Source: Peromyscus leucopus (Eukaryota > Chordata > Mammalia > Rodentia > Cricetidae). From it: a stretch of DNA of 64,000 nucleotides. Location of the stretch: NCBI RefSeq assembly GCF_004664715.2, contig NC_051068.1, positions 14,086,798-14,150,797 of the forward strand, written 5' to 3'. Position numbers and translations under genes: made by a program. Under the pieces are notes generated by a model, which did not search any database, was not told where the DNA came from, and saw nothing but the letters and a program-made list of their open reading frames with translations. Positions 38,801 to 51,874 of this stretch are shown here, one piece after another; the first letter of the stretch is position 1; the number at the start of each line of letters is the position of its first letter.

Positions 38801-41800
38801 ATTGATTTTTTTTTGATTGCTAGTGATTCTGAATACCTTTAAAATTAAGTTTGGTTACTGTTGATCTTGTGTCGTGTGACTTGTCTTTTTTTTTTTTTTT
38901 TTAAATATATGTAATGTTTTGTGCTACAGACAAATCTAACCTAAGATTTCACTCAATGCTAGGCAAGTCTTCTACCATGGGCTGTACACTTCAGCCCCTA
39001 AAGATGGGGTTTTTGTTCTGTTTAAACGGTCTCATTGGTGGCCCTCTGTAAACTCTTCATCTTCTTTCCTCTGCTTCCTGGGTGCTTGGATTACAAATGT
39101 TTGTTAGCATATGGCTTTTATTTTACTTACTTCCATTACCATGTCTTTATATATTTGTTGTGTTTTGTATCTTGTCCTTATCAGTCATCAACCAAAATAC
39201 TGTTTGAAAGCAGAATACTTAAAAAAAAGTACATTGGTGTAGATAACAGATTTTACAGTTTTGCAATATCAGAGATTGGAACATACATCTTTCTTTGTTC
39301 ATGTGAGGCTAGCACTTGACCCCCAAACTGCTGTATAGCTTGAGAAGTTTTGTTTGGTTGTAGTTTAATTTGTGTGTCTGTTTCTGTAATTGAACAGAGG
39401 ATCTCATGTGAGGTGTATTCTACCCCTGAGTGATATGTTCAGTCCTTATTTGATGGTCTTATGAATACATTTTTTTCCTGTATGGTATTTTTTTTTTTGG
39501 GGGGGGCGATTTTTGAGGCAGGGTTTTCTCTATGAATGTTCTTTTTGTTTGTTTGTTTTTTGTTTTTCGAGACAGGGTTTTCTCTGTAGCTTTGCACCTT
39601 TCCTGGAACTCACTCTGTAGCCCAGGCTGGCCTCGAACTCACAGAGATCCGATCCGCCTGGCTCTGCCTCCTGAGTGCTGGGATTAAAGGCGTGTGCCAC
39701 CACCGCCCGGTTCATGAATGTTCTTTTAAGTCTTGGAATTTTGCAGGTTAGCAGAGGTTAGCTGATGTTCTTCAAAGACCCTTCTAGAGTAGATAAGGCT
39801 TGTTGATTTACTGGTTAATTGTAAGTGATCATGGATAGACAAGTGGAAGGAATATAGAGACAAGGTTGGGAGATAAGAACCCAGCAATCAGAACTTACGT
39901 ATCTTTTGTGGTACATCGTACTACCAGCACTTCAGTGTACTTCCCAGTACAGCAGCTCTACTGATGTACTTCTTAGGCTGAGTATTTCAGGTAAATAAGT
40001 AATTTTTCCTTTTAAACTCTGAATACTTCTGTTGGTTCCAGGACCCGCTTCGCTATGAAATTTGAGACTACAAAACACCGTTTTATATATATAAAAATGA
40101 TATGTGCATATAACTCAATCTCCTGTATGCTTTGATTCATTTCTACTTCACTTATATTGAACACACGAATGCTCTGTAGGTAGTTGTATTCAATTGTTTA
40201 TGGGAAAGGCACATTTCTTTTGAATATTATTTAAATCTGTGAAGTCCTTATATGAAAGATAGACTTGAGTTTGTCAACCCTGTAGGCATAACCAGTTTGT
40301 CTATTTATTATTCAGTGTCTTGCTGGGTAACCTAGGCTAGCCTTTGTACTATGTTCCTGGCTCAGCTTCCTGAGTGCTGTGATTGTAGGCATATACTACC
40401 ATACCAGTGTAAATTAAAACAAAGAACAAAAAATAAACCAAAAATACTACCAGAATTGTGGTGTTTTCTGTTTTAGTACTGATAGTTTATAGATTTCACT
40501 CAATGCTAGGCAAGGCTTGGGGAGATGGAGACAGGATCGGGAATTCTAGGTCACCTTTGTGACTGGTATGTGGAGTTCAAGGCCAGCCTGAATCCTTAGG
40601 AACTCTGTCTGAAGACAAAGCAAACAACAGTGACAAAATTATATAATATAAAATTCATTTTTTTTTTGTTTTTGTAAGTTTACTATGCTGGATGAACTTA
40701 ATGTGTCTCATATTTTACTTTTCAGATAAACAGTTGTAATATATTGGATGCCATGTTTTTAACACAGTTGGTTGTCTTAAGCCTTCTTATTTTTAAAATT
40801 GGATTTTTAAGTCCTCAAAACAGTTCTTAATTTTGATGACTAGTGTTGGTATGTGTTACATATATTTCCTACAGTCATCTTGTAAGAAGCATTTCTTTAA
40901 ATTTATTTAAAATTACTTCAAGAGGTGTTTGGTAAGATAAGATAGATTTCCAAGAAGCTAAGTTACTAAGCTTTAAGCCTTATTTTTTAAGTAATAATAT
41001 CTATCGACACTTAAAGTGCATTTAGCTTGCTAGTTGCAGCAATAACAATTTGGTTTAGTTTAAAGAGATTTTACATTTACATCTATGTCAGGATCTTTTG
41101 GGATGAATAGATAAAGGAATGTTTTTGCTCTTTAGGTATATTCGAGAGCAAATGACCAAGAGCCATGTGGATGGTGGTTAGCTAAAGTTCGGATGATGAA
41201 AGGAGAGGTAAGTGACTGTTTTCCAAGGAAACACCTTAACTTTGGGTTGCTGTGACTATCACCCTTTGTTTTCTTTTTAAATTCCCACCTCAGGTATAGT
41301 TGATTAGTTATTTGAAAAATTCATTTCATTGTACTATAGATTGAAATTAGTTTTTTTGTTGCCAAATACCAAGGATTCTTTCTATAGGTATGCTTCAAGA
41401 CTGTATGACCACCAAGGTTCATACTTGTAAACATTTATAATCTGGCTTAGGTAAATGATATTGATAGTATAAAGGTATACTTAGTGTCTGTATGTAAGTG
41501 GGAGGATCTAGAACATCATCTAAAGGTTAGTATTTTTGTTCACATGAGCTTTTAAAAGAACTTTGTCTTTTAGTTTTATGTCATTGAATATGCTGCTTGT
41601 GATGCCACTTACAATGAAATAGTCACATTTGAACGACTTCGGCCTGTCAATCAAAATAAAACTGTCAAAAAAAACACCTTCTTTAAGTGCACAGTGGATG
41701 TTCCTGAGGATTTGAGAGAGGCGTAAGTAATTTTATTTAACTTCTTTATGAGCTAATCTTAAAGTCTACAAAACAGTATCATTCTACAACCAACCAACCA

Positions 41801-44800
41801 ACACCTTATAGAAATAATCTTTAAGGAACTGGAAAGATGCTTAACAGATAAAAGCACACACAGAGGACAAGTGTTCAATTCCCAGTGTTCCTATTCATGG
41901 GTAACTCAAGCTCCAGTGCATCTGGTCCCTCTGGTTGACACTGGCACTCGTGTGCACAAAACCATCACAGAACACACATAATTAGAAATAATAAAATAAT
42001 CTTTAGAAAAGAGCTTTTAAATTCTAATGGGAGAGATCAAAATGAAATACTGAGACTATATTATGCTCTTCCTAGATTTAATCCATTACTGAAGTGTTGC
42101 ATCCACGTTCCTTTCTCTTTAGGTGTGCGAATGAAAATGCCCATAAGGATTTTAAGAAAGCAGTAGGAGCGTGCAGAATTTTCTACCATCCTGAAACTAC
42201 CCAGCTAATGATACTGGTAAGATAAGACCATATTTTAAGTTAATGACCAGATTCCTTGTTAGATATTTCAGTGGCTTATTAAGCTTTTGTATAATGAATT
42301 TACTAATAATGTATCATGTTTTTTTGCAGCTATGTTAAATTTTCTCTCCTTTAGTAGGAAGGAGCAGATGTTTTGGTCTATTTTTTTGTTTGTTGTTGGT
42401 TGACTTTTTGATAAAGGGTCTTGCTATGCAGTCCCAAGCTGGCTCTGACTTGTAGCAGCCATCTGGTCTCAGCCTGCCAGGTGTTGCAATTAAAGTTGGA
42501 CTCTTAATGACATTCATAACATCTTGAGATCATCCACCCCCCACTCCTACCCCACAGGGTTTCTCTGTAACAGCCCCAGCTGTCCTGGAACTCACTTTGT
42601 AGACCAGGCTGGAACTCACAAGAGAGCCTCCTGCCTTTGTCTCCTGAGTGCTGGAATTAAAGGCACATACCATCATGGCTAGTGCCATCTTGAGATTCTT
42701 AATGTGTAAAAAGTCTTGGATCTTTTTCCCCTAACACACATCTGAGCAGTAGATGTAACTAAGTTCCGGAGTTCAGAAAAGAAAGTAAGATTACATTAGA
42801 GAGGGAGAGCTTAGGATGAAAAGAAATAAGTAGCAGGTAAGAAGAACCAAGGATGGCTTCATTTAGAAGATTCTATTTGAGTTTGCTTGGAAAAATGATT
42901 CAATTTGTGAGTGATTAACATGTTTGTTTGTAGTCGGCCAGTGAAGCAACTGTGAAGAGAGTAAATATCTTAAGTGATATGCATTTGCGAAGTATTCGGA
43001 CGAAGTTAATGCTTATGTCCAGAAATGAAGAAGCCACTAAGCATTTAGAAGTAAGTAGGTTTGCTTTTGTGTCACATGAACTTTCCCGTGTCTCAAACTG
43101 CATGACTGGTAACCGAAAACCATCTAAGACCTAGATATTTACAGCTAATACCCAGAGTCCTTAGGAAAATTAAGTAAAATTTCTGTTTTACTTTTATTAA
43201 ATGTTACATTAGTTTTGCTAAGTGCCTCTTGTTCGGGCTTAGAAAATAGGTGCCAAAGGGCTTCAGAAATTAGTAATTAGGCATACCCAGAAAAACTTGC
43301 TTTTCTTTACTCTGCCTTTAATCTGAATTTTACTGCCCTATCACCTGTCAGATGTGACCTTAGTTCTCCGTAAGCCCAAAGGAGGGTTACAGATAGGCAG
43401 GTAGAGCATGCTTTACAATATGCTGCTGCTTTGTCTCCTGGGGCTCTCTGTCTTCTACTGTCTACTGCCAACACTGAGGGTGCTGGCTCTGCACATACTG
43501 CTGCCATCTGAATATGTATGTCCTAGAGAAAGGGAGGCATTTTATTCCTCAGATGTCTTCTAAACAGAAGGTGCGAATGCATTTTGAAACAGCTCTCTGA
43601 GTTGAAGAATTGCTGGCATTTTTTTTTTTTTTTTTGGTTTTGTTTTGGTTTTGTTTTTCGAGACAGGGTTTCTCTGTGTAGCTTTGCACCTTTCCTGAAA
43701 CTCACTTGGTAGCCCAGGACAGAGATCCGCCTGACTCTGCCTCCCAAGTGCTGGGATTAAAGGCGTGTGCCACCACCGCCCGGCGGAATTGCTGGCATTT
43801 TACTGTTGAAAGTCATTTTAGAGTTAACTGTTTTCTGTGACTGGAATTAAAGACTGAAATATTTTGATTTCTTTCCATTTTATGATGAACTTTCTTAACT
43901 TTGTAAGACACTCATTGTTGACCTTGTTAAATTTAGTTTTTTGTTTTGTCTTGAATTTAAAAATAAATGCAAAATACTCAAAATATTTTTTTTGAGACTG
44001 GCATCCAATTTATGATAATCCTGTCAGTATGTCCAGTTAAAATTTTTACACTTTAATTGAAATAGAATTTTCCCCAAGTAATGAGATACATCCCAGTGCC
44101 TTGCCTATGCTAGGCAAGGTTTCAACAGATCTTTTTTTTAAGAACTTGGATAACTTTGTATATGTAAGTGCAATGTTTTTACGGTAGCATTGCTAATGTT
44201 CTTGGGGTTCATCCATGTGTTACTTTCCTCTTTAAAGTTTGCTGCTTCATTGTGTGAATGACCCACATTTTGTTCACCCATTTATTAGTTGGTTGACAAC
44301 CCCACCCCACCCCCGCCACCTCATGGTTATTTTGAGTGATGTATGAACATCAGTATTTTTAAAAAATAAACAAAAAATAGAGTTATAAAAGAAAATTCCT
44401 GACTTCCCTCTTTTAAATAGTGCACAAAACAGCTTGCAGCAGCTTTTCATGAAGAATTTGTTGTGAGAGAAGATTTAATGGGCCTGGCAATAGGAACCCA
44501 TGGTAGTAACATACAGCAAGCTAGGAAGGTTCCTGGAGTAACCGCCATTGAGTTAGATGAAGATACTGGAACGTTTAGGATCTATGGAGAGGTAAGTTAT
44601 CTGCTTCCTGCCTTTGCTCACTTAGTTGGACGTAATAGTCTGTTTTATCATTTTTTTTCTGTAATTTCATTTTTCAGTAAAATACCTTTGAGGTAAGAAT
44701 TCACATAAAATCAGCCTAAGTATCATAATATAAGATAATTTTTATTTTCGAAATCTTCAGAAGTGGCCAGTGTAACATCATTATGAGGACAGACTTTGAG

Positions 44801-45640
44801 CCATACTGCCTAGAGTAGAGTCCTGTGTCTAGAGAGTGGGCTTGGAAATTTACTAAACTTTTCTGTTGTAACATGATTATGTTTACAGTTCATGAAGGAA
44901 CAAGCAATGGTTAATGGTTATGGTTAAGGAAAAAGCAATAAAAGAAAGTAATCATCCACAGAATCATTCTAATCTTAAAAAGCTATACCTATTAGAATTT
45001 AAAACCTAAATGGTCTTATCAGTAGGTCATCTTTAAAAATATGTCTGTGGACAAGCAAAGCAGCCTTGTTTTATGCAGACGTGGTCTTGCTGTGTAGAAC
45101 AGGCTAGCCTCATTTGCCAGCAGTGATTCTTTCCCTCTTGAGCTCAGAGTACAGGTTTGCACTACCATGCCCAGCTTGCAGCTTTTTTATCTTTTTTTTT
45201 TTTTTTTTCCTTTGTTTTGTGGTACTGGGAATAGAACCCAGGGCTTTTGTACAGGGCAGGCAAGTGCTTGCCACTGAGCTATTGAACAAATGAATTCCGG
45301 TAGACTGAGCTGAATCTAGTGGCATAGCAAAACCGTTAGGAGTCCCCCTCTCCCCCTTTTATATGTATTTTGGGTATGGAGTTGTTTCAGGATGTTAACG
45401 GGTTTATATTTGTCTTTCCTCTGTCTAGAGTGCTGAGGCTGTAAAAAAAGCTAGGGGTTTCTTGGAATTTGTGGAGGATTTTATTCAAGTTCCCAGGAAT
45501 CTTGTTGGTAGGTACTTGTATAAAAGTTAAATGTGAATATAATTAATGTAAATTAATTTAATTGGATGTTAGTTTTGTAATTTGCTTACCAGTGTACATG
45601 TAATCTGAGCTGTTTATAGACAGCAAATGCTGTGCTTTGT

Positions 45641-45671
<31 letters not shown>

Positions 45672-48600
45672 ATTGCATTTTATATGTCTTGTACCTTTAA
45701 TATTTTCATCCTAGAAATATTTGTTCTGTGCTATTAATAAGACCCATAATTTGTGTAACAATTTGTTAAAGTTTTTCTTAAGTCTTCTCATCCTTTGGCT
45801 ATTTCCTGTTTAATGTTTTTTTCATTTATATGTCCACCAAAATTGTGATAATGAAGGTCTTAAGCTATCTGTGATATTTTTCATTGGTTTAGAGTGCAAA
45901 TTAAAGTAAATCTATGCTAATGATAGAATACTATCTTTGTACATAGAGGTCCTGAATAAATAATTGGTTGTGGCAGTAGCATAGCATAAGGTAAGAAAGA
46001 AGTCTTGGGCAGGAGAAAGGATGATGATATGAGGAGAGCTTACACTCTTGTTTATCACCATCTGTGAATATTACTGTATCGATGAGTTACAAGTTATCTG
46101 ATGACATTTTTTGAGTTTGCTGTGATTAACTTACACTTAGGTATATTAATTAATGGTGGTGATGTTGATGTGCTCTTTGTTCCTGTGCCTTTGAGAAGCT
46201 GAGGACCATACCATAACCAGGGCCTCCTGTGGTAGCAAGTGCTATACTACTGAACTATCCCGTGCCTCTGATGTCATTTTGGTTGCTACTTGATACAGAT
46301 AGGAAGGCTTTGGGTATATAGTAAGTACTTAGTGAACTCCAAAATAGTAAGTGTAAAATTAATGCTAACACTATGGTGGACTTTACTAGCAAGTCATGCA
46401 GTTTTGCTTTCCTTTGTCTACTTGTTTTTGACCCTAAGGAATTGTTTCCACACCTTTGGGTTCCATTAGAAGGTAATTTACTCTCTTGGCATGTGCCATT
46501 TGTCATATCCTGTAAAGTAAAATTGGGAAAAACCACTTCCCTTCTTAAAGTTAGTTGATTTAGCCCTTACTGAAGGGGATAGGGCTCACTGAGGAAAGTG
46601 CTTGCAGTCCAGCCTGAGTTCAGGTCCTTTTGCACCTCTATAAAAGCCTGTTGGGTTACCCTGGTGTGATGGAGGCAGATCCTGGGGATTTGATGGCTAG
46701 TTAGTAAAGCTGGAAAAAAGTGGATTCCAGGTTAAGTGTGAGACCCTGTCTCAACTCAAAAGAGACAGAATCATGAAAACACCCAAAAATTGACTTTTGA
46801 CTTCCACGTGGGTGAGTGCACACATAGGAAAAATGGTTTATAGCAGAAAAGCTTGTTTCTTGTAATGCAACTACTAGAAGTTATGTAGGATTTCCAGGGC
46901 TCTTAAATAGGTAGGATACATTGCCAGTTAATGGCAACTCTATAGTTTTTGATGTGCCGTTGTTCACTACATAATTACTAGAGAGGCGAGTTGAGATAAT
47001 AAAATTGAAGACTACTATATAATTTTAGTAAACATGAAAATGCAAAACTTTTTAAAATAAAATTATTGTTGGAAGAATGAGCTACTTTTGGATTTTTAAA
47101 AATTGATGTATATGTATGCTTGAACATAGTCATGCTGTCTTTCTGTAGGTAGAGGTCAGAGAATTGTTGTGTAGAGTCAATTCTCTCCCAGTACCTCCAT
47201 AGTGGGAGATCAAATTCAGGTTGTCAGGCTTGGCTTGTGTGGAATGTGTCCTTACCTGCTGAGATAACTTGCTGCTCTGCCGTAAAGTTTACTGTCCTGC
47301 TTTTTTTTTTTTTTTTTCTTTATTTTTTTTCCTTTCTCTTCCTTCCAGAACTAGGGTTTGAACCCCAGAGCCTTGTCCATGCTAGGTAGGTCTTCTACCA
47401 CTGAACCAACCATACTCCAGGCACAAGGGCTGCTTTTGAAATAATGGTTGTATTCTTTAAGACATTTATTTACATGGATGAAGTAGCTATTCTAAGAGCA
47501 TTATTTAACTCAACTAAGGCTTCCTCACTTACAAAAAGGTTTTGATGGTGCTTTTATGAAAAGGAAATCAAGTTTTGTCCAGCTTAATTTTACAGAGATA
47601 CTACTTGGTCTTCCAGGGTTTGTAGTATTAGTCATGGTATTTCAGAAGTAAGAAAACTGGATGTATCTAGTTCTGGTTCTCTATCTATCTCCTTATCAGT
47701 GCAGTGATGGAAATCTATGCTATGTATCTTTTGTCCACTATCCTGACTTGGTTGGCCTTTGTGATTTGAATTGCTTATGTGCTGTTTAGAAAGCATACAT
47801 TAGCAGGAAAAACTTCACAGTGGTGAAACTAGACATTCTGTTGCTTGTGTATAGTAATACACTATTTCCCTCAAATGTTTCATGGGTTAAGAAGTCCTTT
47901 GAAAAATAGGTTCTTAATCCAAATGAAAGGAAAACTGAGGAATAAAAGGGAATAAGGACCTCTTGGTGGGTAAGTTCCAGAGAGGATGAATTGCTTTACA
48001 TGTTTGAGGCATTCTAGTTGATCATTCCCACCTGTCCAAAATCAAAGAAAAAAGTATTTCTTGAACACTAATTTGAAAATGGATCAAAACCATTCACCTT
48101 TTAGAAGCTGCCTTTAATCAGTTCTTTACTTTGTCCCCTCAACGTTGATACTCAATGCTCAATTTATACTACAGGTCTGCTTCAGTTTGTCAATATGCTC
48201 TGGAATTTAAACTGTGGAAATGATCATTATAAAATATTGAAGGTCTCTGGTGGGACTAAGTAAGACTTGAAGGTAGGTCCCTGCCAAGGACCCAGAAGGG
48301 TGATGGATGTTAACTCACCAAGGTGTAGTTCCAAAGAAGCAAGTGAACAAGATTCTGGGGGAAGGGCTCATGTGCCATCAACTTCATTTTTGTTTTCTGA
48401 AAAGACATTTGCTTATTTTTAGCAGGATGGAGGATGAAACTGCTGCTTAAGCTTCTTTGTGTAATCTGTGAAGGTTGCTTGTGATGGGCTGCTGCTAGGG
48501 CTTCTCCGAGAAGAAACAGTCATGTGACCTCTGATGTCTGTTTTAATTAACCTCTTCAATTACTGCTCTTTAAATTGAGGCTTACTGATGGGGAAGGGGG

Positions 48601-51600
48601 TTTGAGATTAGGAATAAGATTTGGAAAAAAAAAACCTAGAAAAAGTGTTTGTGCATTTCTTTTTTTTTTACCCAGTTTACTGTTGACATTGTTCCTTATG
48701 TAATGGAAACTGTTCTTTCAAGCACACAGCATGACAGACTTACTTTATCTCATTTCAACTAAAATTTAAGCTTTTATGAAAAATGACCTAATTAAAAAAT
48801 AATTGTGAACTTGATAACTTGTATAAGGCATATTTCTATTACTTATATCCCAAGAATATACCAGATACTTCAGTTACACATTGACTCTTCAGGTTAATCT
48901 TTATAATAGGGAAAGAGCACCTCCGTGTTCCCTTTGGAGTTTTTCTTTTAAGTATTAATATACTCAGTAACTGCTGTTTGAGTGACAGGTCCAGTATGAA
49001 GAAGGTATGAGTTTTCTCTCATTTTATAGTTTGTCATTGTTAGCAAGACAGCAGAATATACATGATATATGCTCTTATGTAAAAGTATGAAGTACTTAAA
49101 AACACTTGGTGTACAATGTAATTTTTTAGTTTGTAAGAATATACATGTGTGTGGATGTGTGTCTTCATATGAATGAAATGAACAAATTGACATGGTTAAT
49201 GCCAATTAAAATTGCTTTCTCTTATGTTCAATGGGCAGGGTTTTGAAATGGATGAGTTGATATTTTAAAGTATTTTAAATGGCTCCAACGTTTAAAAATG
49301 TTTAGGCTTGGAAATGGTCTTGCATATGAACTGCATTGGACTATTGCAGGCAGTTGCCTAAGTCATACTTCAGACGGAGTTTAGCAGTCTTTAGGTGAGG
49401 TTATTAAAAGTGAAAAGAATCATCTTTGCTTGGTATTTATCATTTGATAGGAATGTCATAAATAATCTAGATTGGTACTGCATGGATAACAAATCAGTTT
49501 TTAACTTACATTTGTTTTCTTTTACTAAAGGAAAAGTTATTGGAAAAAATGGCAAAGTTATTCAAGAAATAGTGGATAAATCTGGTGTGGTTCGAGTAAG
49601 AATTGAAGGCGACAACGAAAATAAACTACCTAGAGAAGATGTAAGTATCTAATGCTATTTGTTTGCCTTTTTTATGTTAGCTTCTTAGTTTGCAATACTG
49701 TGGATATTGGTTTTGAAAATTCTATTTCTTTGGATTATTATTTCACATACTTAGAAAAATCAATTTTTTAATAAATTTTTTTTTTGAGCTGAGGATCGAA
49801 CCCAGGGCCTTGTGCTTGCTAGGCAAGTGCTCTACCACTGAGCTAAATCATCTTTCAGTTATGTGGACTGTGGCTTCTTTGTTGGTTTGTCAGTACTTAA
49901 GCCAGTTTTTGTAAAAGTTTCAGTTTGTTAATCTTTTATTTTTGGTTTGAGTGTTGCCTACATGTAGATATGTGAACCATGTGCATGCCTGGTGCTTGTG
50001 GAGGTCATAAGGCATTGGATCCATTGGTACTAGAATTAGGAAGGGCTGTGAACTGTCTCATGGGTGCTAGGAACCAAACCTAGGTCCTTTGCAAAAACAA
50101 ATGCTCTTAACTGCTAAGCTGTATCACTCCAGTTCCATTTTAGAACCTTTTTACTCTTGAGTATAAAGCTGTGAATTTGATGCTACTCAATGAAGCACTC
50201 TGCCAAAAGTAATTCTTGATCACTCCTTGGCCATTTCTCGGTCTCTTCTCATGTTACTATTTTGCTTACAATTCTGTTATTAACTGCTTACACATCAAGG
50301 TGTTTATTTAATCACATTTGTAGGTTCAGTGATCAACATGGTATAGCTGATTTGGGGCTTTAAGGCCTGAAAATAAGCCAAATGTTGTCCCTAAAATAAT
50401 CAGCCAGAATTCAGGACACTACAGTTTCTTCAGTTTTGCACAGTAGGGTACTGTTCAGAGAACTGGCTAACTCTCAGAAAGAATCAGTCTTTTAAAATAA
50501 ATGAGATCATTGTCTTGATACCAAGTATTGGGTGTCCCAAGATGGCTACTGAAGGTAGCACTTCTTTATTTATTTGTATTAGAATATGGAGTTGAAATAC
50601 ACTTAAAAATAAATATACTTAAGTATTGTACATTGATTTCACAAGGGTCAGAACATTTTTCTCAGTAATTTCATTCACACTTTTAAAATGTGTGTGTCAC
50701 ATAACTTCTGCTTGCTTCATATGATTTTAGGATGTCTTTCACAGATAAGGATTAAAAAATAGTGTCCAGCATACTAATCTTCACTTTTCTCATATACCTA
50801 GTATATAACAGCAATCTCAATTCTGATCTGATGGCTATGATAGTCTGAATCATTAAATAGCTCAAGCTCAACTACAACCTTTTGTTTTTGTTTTCTGTTT
50901 TGTTTTTCAAGATAGGGTTTCTCTCTGTAGCTTTGGAGCCTATGCTGGTGCCCCCCAAGTGCTGAGATTAAAGGTGTGCACCACCGCTACCGGCTGCAAA
51001 TACAACTTTTGAAGTTGATAGTCAAAGCTAGTTTTTCCTTGGCGTGTTCCCACTTGCTTTTCAGTATTTCCATTTCAGTGCAAATTTATTCTTGGTGGGT
51101 TCTTTTTTTTTTTTTTTTTTTTTCTTGGTGGGTTCTTGATAAAAAAGAACTTACTGTACTACCTACCCTCTCTGAGTAGCTTGGGCTATTGTTATTGCTA
51201 TTTCCGGGCCTGGGTTAAGAAACATAAATACATCCCGGGTATGGTGGCACATACCTTTAATCCCAGTACTCAGGAGGCAGAGGCAGGTAGGTAAATCTCT
51301 GAGTTCTCAGCCAGCCTGGTCTACAGTGTGAGTTCTAGGACAGCTAGAACTACACAGAGAAACCCCGTTTCAAAAAAGCAAAACCAAACCGAAGAAAGAA
51401 GAGAAACAAAACATAAATACATTGCAGAGGGCTCCCATGGTTGAATAGTCGAGTAAGGAGGTTGGATGTGTGGGAATGAGACTGCTGTTTTCAACACAAG
51501 CTGCTTGGGTTCATTTTGGTTGCTGCGTGCAATTGCCTACCTCATATGCTGCTCTAAAGTGTAAAGTTTTATGCGTTGAAATGTTTTGTGGGGTTGGGTA

Positions 51601-51733
51601 AGTGACGTTCAAAGTGTAGGGAAGAAGCTTGATGACGAACCCTAGTTCCGTCTTTGAAGTCTATGTTAAAGTGGAAGGAGAAAAGCAGTTCCACAGATTT
51701 GCCCTGCCCCTCCACATGTGGGCAGGCAAGGAC

Positions 51734-51782
<49 letters not shown>

Positions 51783-51811
51783 GCCCCTCCACATGTGGGC
51801 AGGCAAGGACG

Positions 51812-51874
<63 letters not shown>

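Larger units (their letters stand above)
34261..41135 (+). other. Fxr1: FXR1 intron 3 (6,875 bp)
   Basis: GT-AG intron rich in transposable elements: a dispersed rodent repeat in each orientation (34603-34912 and 36370-36700), an L1 3'-end-like remnant (about 35190-35700), an LTR piece (about 37020-37330), B3, B4 and B1 SINEs. Nothing is recognised in 38600-38930, 39730-40310 or 40630-41135. Confidence 0.9.
42217..42933 (+). other. Fxr1: FXR1 intron 6 (717 bp)
   Basis: GT-AG intron with two degraded antisense B1 elements (42405-42505 and 42555-42682). Confidence 0.9.
45508..49530 (+). other. Fxr1: FXR1 intron 9 (4,023 bp)
   Basis: GT-AG intron with a (GT)n run, ID, B4 and B3 SINEs between 46175 and 47418. 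The last 2.1 kb (47420-49530) has no recognised SINE and stays unassigned. Confidence 0.9.

Noticed and set aside
42952..43134. Exon 7 frame continuing past its donor
   Set aside because: The gtaagt donor and the matching exon 8 frame show splicing at 43050; the extra residues are intron.
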